From NCBI GenBank assembly GCA_907163375.1, contig CAJQUW010007273.1, positions 425,001 to 489,000 on the forward strand: a DNA stretch of 64,000 nucleotides, given 5' to 3'. Both the position numbers and the translations under genes were made by a program. The notes beneath the pieces were generated by a model that saw nothing but the letters and a program-made list of their open reading frames with translations, did no database searches and was not told the origin of the DNA. The number at the start of each line of letters is the position of its first letter. Position 1 is the first letter of the stretch. This document shows, piece by piece, positions 11,096-19,955 of the stretch. This stretch comes from Prostheceraeus crozeri. Lineage: Eukaryota > Platyhelminthes > Polycladida > Euryleptidae.

Positions 11096-12286
11096 CATAG
11101 AAATTCACTTCAATAAAACCTCTAGAATGGAAGTTAGGCTTCATGCTATACACAATAGTGGCACAAAAACACGTATTTCTACTTGGCATCACTTGTCAAC
11201 ATCTTGTACAAATTCTTTGTGCATCAAACCGCAGTTGTCGAAGAAGGCTATCAGCATTGTCTTCACTTTTGACTTTTGAAGTCGACTCTTTTGTGGGTCT
11301 TGGCTAATATGACGAACACTAAGCCATCGATTGGCGCTTGGTTCCTGATTCGTATTGGTAGCATCATGATTCGTCTTCAGTAACGATGGTGGTGAGAAAG
11401 GAAGGATCATGTTGACATTGTTGATGAAATCCTTGGAGCATTCCAGTCGGCTCTGCTTTTGCTCCACAGTTAGTTGGTGTGGCACAAAACGTGAACAAAT
11501 CTTCCGCTTTCCAAGGTCTTCCCGAACGATGGTGTGGACAGTGTCTTTACTCATTCCCAACTCCTCCGCTATCAACTGAAGTGTCATCCGCCAATCTTCA
11601 TACAAAATGTCTCGCAATTTTGCAATCATGACGTCAGTTCTGCTTGTCGATGGACGACCGGAACGTGTTTCGTCCTCCACCGATTCTCTCCCGTCTTTGA
11701 ATCTTTTGAACAAATCGTAAACCCACTTTTTGCTAACTGCTTCCTCTCCATAGGCTTCAAGTAGCATCTCATGTGTCTCCGCTGCCGTCTTCTTTAACTT
11801 GAAGCAGAATTTGATGTTAATGCGTTGCTCCATTTGGACAAAGTGAGATGTTAATCGATTGCCTGCTACGGCATTATTCAAAGGTTGACGAACACTCCAC
11901 ATCTGATTGCACTTTTCAATGCGTCTGCAGATAGCTATGATAGTACGCGCGCGTCATGCCCTGCGCTATATTTACTGACACCTCATTGAACATTGATGTG
12001 GGCTTGTGTGTACACAGCTTCTTCTTTTTCAGAGATATCTAATCATTCACCGAACTTTTAAGACACACCTTGTACATATGACAAATCAGCTCACTTGTTT
12101 ACACTTCACTACAAGATTAAGGCCACAAAGTGCTTCAACAGCTGCATCATTGGGTCATAATCAGTCACATGAGTAAATCTAATCTGTTTTTCATTGGTAC
12201 TTCATGCCCTAACTTAGTTCCCCCAGGTGTGCCGCGACCTTGAGTCAATTTCCATCCTAGTCAACTTCAGATAAACAATTTCTATG
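11096..12286. mobile_element. non-autonomous hAT-like element (CATAGAAAT ends) carrying a mariner fragment
   Basis: The element starts CATAGAAAT and ends ATTTCTATG. It is flanked by identical 8-bp copies of CTGTCGTA (11088-11095 and 12287-12294). An 8-bp duplication with short CA-starting inverted ends is the signature of hAT elements. Related copies occur at 61587-62046 and 16741-16844. Shared left-end blocks are AATAAAACCTCTAGAATGGA and ACACAATAGTGGCAC. Shared right-end blocks are GTGCCGCGACCTTGAGTCAA and TCAACTTCAGATAAACAA. No hAT transposase is present. The centre is occupied by a truncated mariner. The whole element itself sits inside a SINE-A copy. Confidence 0.75.
11189..11902 (-). pseudogene. 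mariner transposase, 5' part, broken
   Basis: The family start is most likely Met24 of the open frame (base 11833), giving MEQRINIKFC and then the paired helix-turn-helix region typical of mariner: AETHEMLLEAYGEEAVSKKW, WVYDLFKRFKDGRE, DETRSGRPSTS (linker), and LQLIAEELGMSKDTVHTIV (second HTH). Around the first catalytic Asp the frame is displaced. In an alternative frame the DNA reads FLTTIVTEDES followed by a stop where Trp is expected, then CYQYE. The original frame resumes at KSKVKTMLIAFFD and ends soon after HKEFV, so the second and third catalytic Asp (DD34D) are absent. A mariner-type 5' end, TTTTAAGACACACCTTGTA, lies at about 12056-12073. The 3' end is missing. The copy is dead. Confidence 0.85.
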
Positions 12287-12294
12287 CTGTCGTA

Positions 12295-12330
12295 GCACTA
12301 TATCGAATATCTAGAGAAGAATGTTAACTA
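12295..12330 (-). repeat. SINE family A, copy 2, tail segment cut off by two insertions
   Basis: GCACTATATCGAATATCTAG and the bases after it align with the SINE-A tail (TATTGAATATCTAAAGAGAATG on the same orientation in the 10-kb copy). It lies between the right target duplication of the hAT-like element and the left end of Tc1. Bases just left of the hAT-like element (11076-11095, CAAAAAGATCTGTCGTA) continue the match to the SINE-A flank at 15220-15240. Confidence 0.6.
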
Positions 12331-13987
12331 AGTCCGTTTCATAAAAAGTGGATCATCCTAAAATTTGACTAAATAAAACATAAGTATGATACAGAAAGCA
12401 TTTTTTTCATGTTATTTCATGTCCCTAATATATTTAAATGTCTTTATATAATCTGATAAGCTATGATACATTAACGGTTCTTAAGAAGCTAATATTTTGT
12501 GGCCCTACCCTTATTGTCAATGACATTACCAATTCGTCTAGGCATTGATTCGATGATATCGTTGATTTTTGACTGATCTAACTTTCTCCACTCTCTTTTT
12601 AACAGTGACGTAAGTTGTGATACGCCATCTGTAGGTAGCAGTGAACGACGAACATTACGTTTTAGAATACTCCATACATTTTCTATGGGATTCAGATCAG
12701 GAGAACGAGCTGGCCAAGATAATGTCCTAAGCCCTAATTGAGACTTGCATAAGTTGACTCTACTACTCCTGTGACACGTAGCATTATCATCCATAAATAA
12801 CCAAGTCGATGGATCACCAAGTTGATCTGTCATTTGGCCAATGTTCATTCGTAAAACATTCACAAAGCGTTCAGAATTCATGGTTCCTTGCTGTATGTGA
12901 AGTTCAGAGCGGCCATTGGTCCAAATGCCAGCCCAAATCAGTAGAGTCGCACCACCTTGTACCCGGGGACGATGTAAATGTCTCGGAATTTCCTGATCAG
13001 ATTTTATCCATAATCTCAATCGACCATCACTATCCTTCAGACGGACTGATGCCTCATCAGACCAGACAACCCGATCCCATTGATTTCGCCAGTGACAATG
13101 ACTCATTGCCCATCTGAGACGTCTTTTTGTATGCTGATCTGATAATTCGATCTGAGAGGGCCTCTTACAGCTCTTGAAATTCGACTCAATAAGTCTTCTA
13201 CGAACAGTGGACTTAGAAATAGACGAGTCTAGTGCAGCCATCTCAGTTAACGAGAGACTTGGATCAACTTTAGCAAATCTCAAAATTAGGCGGTCTCTAC
13301 GTTTGGATGTTTTGCGTGGACGGCCAAAGCCCGCTTTACGACAGAGTCGAAAATCATCATTATGCCATCGATGCACATTTGTGTAAGGGACATTTAGTCG
13401 CTTGCTTGTAGCTCGCAAAGAAAAGCCTAGTTCTAGCAAGACTGACACTTTGCCTTTTGTGAATGCGATCTCGTTATTGTTCATCTGTGCTTTGTATTGT
13501 TATCAACCGGTGAGAGATAGATTTCTAGCTGAAAGCAATCAGGAGTGCTGCCAACACCACGGCAACGAAGTCAGGAAGCTATGGAACATGAAGTCCAGTT
13601 AATCACATGTAGCAGTTACATTATTGTTGATGAATAATGGTGCTATACTGGCTCTGATTGACCGATTTTCTTTATTTTTGTTTTGCTTGATAGCTTTTGG
13701 CTTGTAGAACAACATATTACATAACAAAGGAAACAAATGTAATTTTATAAGAGTGAGGTATGATTCTGTGTAAAATTGCTAAATGAAGATCAAATTATCT
13801 ACTACTTTTTTATCTATAACAGGAAAACAACTCAATATTCATGCCTGAAATTTCCAACAATGATATTAGTAAGCACAACTGACATATCTTCCAAATTTCA
13901 GAGAAATTCGTTCAAGTTTGGCGGAGTTAGACAAAGTTGAAGTTAAGGCGATGTTTAAGGGTGATCCATTTTTCATGAAACAATCTG
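12331..13987 (-). mobile_element. Tc1-type transposon, about 1.66 kb, apparently whole
   Basis: Inverted ends: left GTTTCATAAAAAGTGGATCA (from about 12337) and, on the other strand, right GTTTCATGAAAAATGGATCA (to about 13981). They are followed by CCT-AAA and preceded by a few less conserved bases. TA lies at both edges (12329-12330 and 13988-13989), the standard Tc1/mariner target duplication. The target is recognisable: the flanks rejoin as the tail of SINE-A. The transposase gene occupies the middle on the minus strand, with about 500 bp upstream and about 160 bp downstream. The inverted ends differ at several positions, so the copy is not brand new, even though the gene remains open. Confidence 0.85.
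12489..13484 (-). CDS. Tc1-family DDE transposase
   Basis: An uninterrupted 331-residue protein, the normal length for Tc1 transposases. Residues about 5-45 form the first helix-turn-helix (LLELGFSLRATSKRLNVP). A GRPR hinge follows (54-57), then the second HTH (about 62-108). The catalytic core shows all three acidic residues: Asp143 in VVWSDEAS, Asp233 in FMDDNATCH and Glu268 in SPDLNPIENVW. There are exactly 34 residues between the second Asp and the Glu (DD34E). A WxGIW block (about 184-188) and a C-terminal SMPRRIGNVI end complete the family pattern. It would bind the terminal repeats and cut and paste the element into TA sites. Nothing in the sequence shows it is expressed. Horizontal arrival is possible for this family but cannot be judged here. 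Confidence 0.93.
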   Translation of the reverse strand: MNNNEIAFTKGKVSVLLELGFSLRATSKRLNVPYTNVHRWHNDDFRLCRKAGFGRPRKTSKRRDRLILRFAKVDPSLSLTEMAALDSSISKSTVRRRLIESNFKSCKRPSQIELSDQHTKRRLRWAMSHCHWRNQWDRVVWSDEASVRLKDSDGRLRLWIKSDQEIPRHLHRPRVQGGATLLIWAGIWTNGRSELHIQQGTMNSERFVNVLRMNIGQMTDQLGDPSTWLFMDDNATCHRSSRVNLCKSQLGLRTLSWPARSPDLNPIENVWSILKRNVRRSLLPTDGVSQLTSLLKREWRKLDQSKINDIIESMPRRIGNVIDNKGRATKY

Positions 13988-14047
13988 TATTAAGTCAATA
14001 AAAGACACCAGTACCCTTGATTCCACGAACGCACTCGCCTAACCGAG
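13988..14047 (-). repeat. SINE family A, copy 2, body segment right of Tc1
   Basis: TTAAGTCAATAAAAGACACC and ACCCTTGATTCC match SINE-A copy 1 at 10064-10103 directly. The match stops at about CCTAACCGAG, before box B, so the tRNA head of this copy is missing. The TA at the start is the Tc1 insertion point. Confidence 0.75.
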
Positions 14048-15010
14048 CGTTCTGTCAATAATACAGGTTTTCCCGGACAAATTCATTTCTACGTCATCCA
14101 ACTTCAAGTTACAGCATGCAGCTTCAATCAACGTCAAGCTACTTCAAAGAAGCGTCACAGATTTCTATGTTAGATCAAACAAGTTCAAGATACGCCACAA
14201 AACTTCATGATAGCGCTCGCATGTTCGTGAAAAGCAAAGCAGATTTAATTGTTAATCAATCAATTTCAATTATCAATAAATTCTATCACTTTTTGATAAT
14301 CTGACATTGATAGCGTGAAATATGTTCATGGAAACGATTGAGATCAAAGAATGAACCAATTTCAGCCTATTGCTTTTCCACCATTAAGTTGCGGTTGAGA
14401 GAGAAGCTGCGCGAGGCAGCAACAGTGCGAAGGATTGCAGATGTTCCAACTCATACCTCTGTTTCAGAGCACCGCATTTCTGTTCTACAAGGCATTGTGG
14501 AAGAAATCCTACAAGACCAAACCATTTCTGGTGTGAAGGTAGCAGTAGCACGCATGCAGAATCACATTATTACTTACTTGGACAGGTGCCTAAATTGTCG
14601 CGACATTGTTGTTTGATTATGAAAATAGTGCTCCTTTTCTGACTCTGCGTTCTGAATACGAATTTAATGGGTTTTCATTGTACGAATTTAGTGGGTTTTC
14701 ATTGATATCTTGTATTTCTATACATAAATCTAAACACCTTACCCTTTGAAATTGGAAATGAAAGGGGTTTCCGTTCCTAAATCATAAATGTTATTTCTGC
14801 ACATGAATCTGCACACCCTATTTTTGAAATTGGTTGCACTATCTTGAACTTGAATACTTTAACACGAACCTGCTTTCATTAAAATTGAAGCTTAAGTGAC
14901 GTATAATTGAAATAGGTTGCACTGTCTATGGTCTTTGAAATTGCTTGACGTATCTTGAACTTGTATGCATTATGATTGAACTAGCTCGGGAAAATCTGTA
15001 ATAGGACAAT
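14048..15010. other. non-coding DNA with weak local repeats
   Basis: No coding sign. Between about 14640 and 14960 there are imperfect recurrences such as GAATTTAATGGGTTTTCATTG / GAATTTAGTGGGTTTTCATTG (split here for length: AATTTAATGGGTTTTCATTG is one unit) and TGAAATTGGTTGCACTATCTT-like stretches, suggesting an old locally duplicated sequence. Confidence 0.45.
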
Positions 15011-15235
15011 TTGCTGTCGATATCGCATGGAGATGACTTCTGCCTTCACTCGCATTTCCTTTGTATCGTCAGCGTGGCCTAGTAACGAAGGTGCGAGCTC
15101 CTTCTGCACCGCGGACTTCGGTTCGATTCCTGGGTCAGGTGAGTACGGTCGGGGAATCAAGGGTGTTGGTGCCTTTTATTAACTTAATACTTGTCATTCT
15201 CTTTAGATATTCAATATACTACGATAGATTTTTGT
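15011..15235 (+). repeat. tRNA-derived SINE, family A, copy 3
   Basis: The best copy of the family. It has a 5' block with TTGCTGTCGATATCGC, a canonical box A region TGGCCTAGTAACGAAGG (15075-15091) and an exact box B GGTTCGATTCC (15120-15130). These are followed by TGGGTCAGGTGAGTACGG, GGGGAATCAAGGGTGTTGGT, and the tail CTTAATACTTGTCATTCTCT. Head and tail are colinear with the inverted copy at 10035-10243 over about 200 bp at roughly 85% by eye. The segment upstream of the tRNA-like head (about 55 bp) is also shared, so the unit starts before the tRNA part. Confidence 0.83.
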
Positions 15236-16242
15236 TGTCCAAAAGTATTATGACAAAAGTAGTTAGGATTGTGCGAAAGTGTAGCTAGAAGGTAAAATAC
15301 ATCAAATCTGTCCACCAGCTAACATACCAATGTCAATGACTGCTTCGTCAGATAGAGAGTAAGACTTCAAATACAGCTTCGACTTTCACGAAGCCTCAGA
15401 TTGACAGCCCGGAAATTCGCAAACTGATGGCCTGAATGCGCACCCGATGCCAATAGCTTCTAATAACTTGACAATATTTGGCTTTCTAGGCAGCTGCGGC
15501 CCGATTAGAAAAGGCTACTCAGTTAAGGGCCGCATACAAAGAATTGATCATAAAAACTGGACCACCTAAATTATGTTAAAATTCAATCGATTTTCATCCC
15601 TTTCGTGTCGCCCATCAAAGTGCTATGCATCATTCGAGAGCTTGTGTTCTCAGGTTTGAAAAGAACTATGACAAACTTGAATCCGCTGTTTTGTTGGTCG
15701 GACAGTGGTTAAAATATCATAAACGTTCAATTTACAAAACGCAATTTTTCAATAACACTACATGTGAGTATCACAGACAATATTCCCACGTAAAAGACCA
15801 ATCCAACAATGCGATTTATTCGCGACGTGTTCAATACCATACAGTAGCACTACTTCGTCGTCAGGATCACGTGAGTGTCACAATGAATCGAGAACGAGCA
15901 TTTTCTGACTTTTCTTTTGACATATTGTCATTGAAATCGATGGACTAGGAAAGAAGTTATGATGTCGTGAATTTATCACAAAATCGTAACTTCAATGGTG
16001 AATGTCATATTCTTGCTGCATGGTGACACAAGGAAATTAGAATGTCTTTCCTCTCTAGCAGCACTTGCCATAGAAATTGATAATAATAATAGTGGTGTAT
16101 ATTTTCATCAGAAATGAAAATCATAGTTACAAATAGATGATAATTTCAAATATGACATGTACAGAAAAAACTGTTTGAAATAACATAAAGTCACAAATGA
16201 ATGAAAAACTAGAAAGTAAGTTACTGCTGAGTGATGTGGAAT
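15236..16242. other. non-coding DNA, no gene recognised
   Basis: A 107-residue open frame at 15625-15948 (plus strand) has no recognisable domain and is not supported. Nothing else seen. Confidence 0.45.
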
Positions 16243-16745
16243 TCAAGACTTTTTCGACATTTCACAGTTCATGAGTGAAGACACAAACGGAAAGAAGGAG
16301 GATTTTACCTTCTTATAATTACAGAGAGGCAGTCTATAGTGGGAAGAGTAATGAAGCCTTTGAGGCAAATATTTATGAAGAAGGTGACCATTGTTCTTCG
16401 AAATCTTCTTGAACAATCTCTTGCTTATTTCAAATCGTCTCTCACGAAGATCCTGTGCAAATAATGATTCATCCTTGCCATCTTGATCACTCGTGATAAT
16501 CTTTAGTGCTCTTTTCTGTATTCGGTTGATTTTACTCTCCAACATTTTTGGCAAGGCTACGAAAACCGGACAGGCATATTCCATCGAAGATCTAATCAAA
16601 GCATAATATATAGTCATAAGATCTTTTCTTGTTGTATATCGCTTTGCCTTCCTTAAGATATAAAATCGCCGATTGCACTTTGAAGCAACATCTCTGATGT
16701 GATCATTCCATGTGAGCTTGCTGTTAATCGTCACACCCAACACAT
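16243..16745 (-). pseudogene. LINE ORF2 C-terminal fragment (CR1/L2-like)
   Basis: The frame carries the conserved stretch after the reverse-transcriptase core of CR1/L2-group LINEs: VLGVTINSKLTWNDHI, RRFYILRKAKRY, DLMTIYYALIRSSMEYACPV and INRIQKRALKII, then a basic tail ending at the natural stop. The palm motifs (DFxKAF, YxDD) lie outside the fragment, so this is a 5'-truncated copy, the usual product of incomplete reverse transcription. At about 16745 it is joined to a miniature hAT-like sequence, so the N-terminal residues of the open frame up to 16818 do not belong to the LINE. Confidence 0.85.
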
Positions 16746-16844
16746 TTATTGATAACAATAAAACCTCTATTATGGCAGTGAAGCTATAATGGCAGTGGGT
16801 CAATTTCCATTTAGTCAACTTCAGATAAGCAATCTATTTCTATG
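16741..16844. mobile_element. miniature deletion copy of the CATAGAAAT hAT-like family
   Basis: Left part TTGATAACAATAAAACCTCT matches the left end of the family. Right part GTCAATTTCCATTTAGTCAA, then CTTCAGATAAGCAAT and a final TTTCTATG match the right end. Everything between the two ends is missing, giving a length of about 104 bp. No flanking duplication could be made out. Confidence 0.65.
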
Positions 16845-16940
16845 ACACTGACTGCAGACGATCACTATTCATGAATTGTGCATCCATTGAGTGAAATTTT
16901 GCGGCCAAGAGAAAATTGTTGAAAAAATTTGAAATTCTGA

Positions 16941-17533
16941 ATAAGGATCGAGTTCCATGTTTCAAGAAGGATCAAGTTCCACGTCTGAAGAAGTATCAAG
17001 TTCCACGTCTGAAGAAGGATCGAGTTCCACGTCTGAAGAAGGATCGAGTTCCATGTTTGAAGAAGGATTGAATTCTTTGCATGCAGAAGGATCCAATTCT
17101 ATGTCTGAAGAAAGATCAAGTTCCACGTCTGAAGAAGGATCAAGTTCCACGTCTGAAGAAGGATCAAGTTCCACGTCTGAAGAAGTATCAAGTTCCACGT
17201 CTTAAGAAATATCAAGTTCCACGTCTGAAGAAGTATCAAGTTCCACGTCTGAAGAAGTATCAAGTTCCACGTCTGAAGAAGGATCGAGTTCCATGTTTCA
17301 AGAAGGATTGAATTCTTTGCATGCAGAAGGATCCAATTCTATGCCTGAAGAAAGATCAAGTTCCACGTCTGAAGAAGGATCAAGTTCCACGTCTGAAGAA
17401 GGATCAAGTTCCACGTCTTAAGAAATATCAAGTTCCACGTCTGAAGAAGGATCGAGTTCCACGTCGGAAGAAGGATCGAGTTCCATGTTTCAAGAAGGAT
17501 CGAGTTATATGTCTGACGAAAGATCGAGTTGTA
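16941..17533. repeat. 24-bp minisatellite, about 25 units, with 240-bp higher-order period
   Basis: The unit is AAGTTCCACGTCTGAAGAAGGATC (8 codons; given here as AAGTTCCACGTC plus TGAAGAAGGATC). Variants change GGATC to GTATC or CGAG for CAAG. A distinctive pair of variant units (GAATTCTTTGCATGC followed by GATCCAATTCTATG) appears at 17068-17105 and again exactly 240 bases later at 17308-17345, that is ten units, so a ten-unit block was duplicated. Because 24 is a multiple of three, several frames stay open (SSTSEEGS on plus, ELDPSSDV on minus). These frames begin and end inside the array and are interrupted, so a protein is not supported. Confidence 0.9.
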
Positions 17534-19153
17534 TGGTACCTGTAAAGGCGTCGATGTATCATGTTTGCAAAAGAATCGATGTCTTTTGTGGCTTTCCATA
17601 CAACTCATGCGTCTGCCATAACATTCTTGTGTCTTAACTCTACTTTTCTTTCCCTTGATACTTATGTCAGTCGCTGTTCGACACCTTTATCAAAACGTCT
17701 TTTTTTATCTTGTCCTCCTTCTCCTTGACTGGCACTTGTCTGTGTTCCGGATGAGAGGAAAAGAACGCATCTCCTTTGTCACTGCGCAATCTCTTTGCCC
17801 TTTCCTTACCGTCAGTACATTCCTCACCGACTTTCGTCCCTCCTCGGACTCAAATTCTGCTGAATTTACTCCGCATTGGGATTCCATCGCTAAACGGCGC
17901 ATCACAGCAACTTCGTCTCGACTCATGGGAAATTAATTCACTGGCCGACTCCTGTGGAGCAGCACGATCTTCGATAATACGAAAAGGAAACGGAGAAGGA
18001 ACAAGACTCGAGGGAGTCTGAAGGATTATAAAAGAAGCAAAAGCAAAAAATTAAGAATGAAACTTCACAATGATATATCTACTTCACCTTTGAATCACAG
18101 AAGGAGAGAATTTTGAGGTTGATAGTAAATGGCAAGTTTCACTGTAACTTATAGTTGATTGTATTCTATTGAGGGAGTACTGTAGAACATGCAGCAACAG
18201 TTGCAGTGAAGACGTCGTGGCTGTTGAGTAAATGAAATAAATGAAAGCCAAAGCAATGGGCAGTTTTATAATAACATACAGATAAAGAAGCATGTTGTAG
18301 CTTTAGTTTTCATAAATTTTAATACTGTCCTAAACTATGAAACGGAATTTTACTTTATTTGATTTAATTTCAGAGTGCTACGCAATTTTAGTAAATAGTG
18401 TTGAGTCATATTTTCTCTTAACTTACATATTTATTGATGATTACTAGCTTTTTCAATGCATTTTTCTAAATGCAATGAAAACTTCTTTGTATTTTGATAA
18501 ATGAAATGCGTAAAATTCAAAGTGTAGTAGGCCTACCTATGACTGGTGTCGTAGGCCCGCTTTTCATGACATGCCGAGGACTGTTACTACTTTATCCGTT
18601 CGGCTTCTAATTTCTACCCACTATGTTTTTACTCATGCCTTTACATACATGCTGGCCTGAAAGTTCTTGTGCATTACATAGCATTCAGCGTTTTCTCCAA
18701 GGAATACGAGACAGCAATAAACAGAACGACTTATTCGCCAATTCATTGCACATGAGGAGAGGAGAAGCGTTATTTGTCCTTCTAGTAAGTATTTTTAAAA
18801 TTTTTAGACATTTTAGGATATAAAACTTTTCTTTTAAATCATACTTTGTACCTGTTGAAAATTAACTAGTCATTAGCTTGTTTTTTAACTTTGTTACCTT
18901 GACGCACTTTGCTACGTTGAATTGGAAGCAATTTGTGCAACGCTTATTCATCTAAAAAGCTGGCCTGATGAGATAAGTTTTTAGCTTAATAGCAATAAAG
19001 CTATTGGCAGCAAAGGTATTTGTCTTCACAAAAAAAGGGTTTCACGATTAACTTGATTTTGGTGTGAAAGTTGTCTAACGGCAAAATGCTTAGTGTTTTT
19101 CTGAATTCTGACTTGAATTGGTATTCGAAATTTTTAGATTATTGAGTCGCTTT
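17534..19153. other. non-coding DNA, no gene recognised
   Basis: The part from about 17640 to 18030 is somewhat richer in G+C and has overlapping short frames on both strands (73-93 residues) without a known domain. It may be a decayed repeat. The rest is plain A+T-rich DNA. Confidence 0.45.
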
Positions 19154-19161
19154 GCTCCATG

Positions 19162-19947
19162 CAGACTTGTAAGTGGGCCGGGCTTGAACCTGACATTTTG
19201 CAACCAACACGGGCCGGAAAATTAGTCACAATTGCACAACTTGTCACGATCCAGTAAATAATGGTGCTTTTCTCATTTCTGATGGTCATAGCCAGAACTA
19301 GTCGCGAAGGGTCAGAAAAGCATTTTTTCATTGAGTAGTGTAATTTCAAGTCTGAATTCTGAATAATCAGGACATTCACATCACTTCAGGTGTGTACGGT
19401 TAGTAAAATTGAGATCGTGAATGTAAATTTCAGAAGCGAATTAAGAAAATCGAAAATTCTTGGAATAAATTGAGTTCGTGAGAAAAAAATTTCAATTTGA
19501 CGAATGTTTTTGATGCTACGTAATAAAGCAGACAGTTGAAGCCTGTGTGTGTTCTATAATTCTGCTGAACTATGCTTCCTTGACCTTGACCAGTCGAGCA
19601 AGACAAAGGGAGACGAATATCTCCTTGTCAATCCCCGGCTTGTTGATGTTCGACTTTTCTAAAAACCAGGTGAATGAGTAATCCAACTCTAAATTACGCA
19701 TAATTTCTATAAAGCTTATAACAAAAATCTATTTCAGAATCGCAGATTTATAGATCAAAAGTCAGATATCCATGAAATTAATCATGATGTGTAACAAATA
19801 CAGTATTATAAAGGCCTATGTATCATATATTACAAAATCCGAGCACCTCGAGATGAGCGGGCCGTCCAGGGTCTGAGCCTGAACATTTCCGATGTAGCGG
19901 GCCTGCGTCGGTCCAGGCCTGAAAATTCAGGCCCATTTACAAGTCTG
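19162..19947. mobile_element. 786-bp non-autonomous hAT-like element with 8-bp duplication
   Basis: Begins CAGACTTGTAAGTGGGCC and ends GGCCCATTTACAAGTCTG: 18-bp inverted ends with a single difference. Flanked by perfect 8-bp direct repeats GCTCCATG (19154-19161 and 19948-19955). CA..TG ends with an 8-bp duplication are diagnostic of hAT elements. Subterminal DNA on both sides is rich in GGGCC/GGCCC units, also usual for the group. No transposase is encoded. An internal block (about 19280-19425) recurs at 37755-37920, so the family has at least two copies here. The exact duplication suggests a fairly recent insertion. Confidence 0.85.
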
Positions 19948-19955
19948 GCTCCATG

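Noticed and set aside
11534-11764. Plus-strand frame over the mariner relic
   Set aside because: Shadow of the minus-strand transposase remnant.
12809-13386. Plus-strand frames over the Tc1 transposase
   Set aside because: Shadows of the minus-strand transposase gene, which has all family motifs.
16941-17533. CRISPR-like array
   Set aside because: Units are contiguous with no spacers, and the DNA is clearly eukaryotic.
16957-17545. Repetitive proteins (SSTSEEGS, KKDQVPRL, ELDPSSDV types)
   Set aside because: All frames of a 24-bp tandem repeat stay open by construction. Frames start and stop inside the array and no flanking coding signal was seen.
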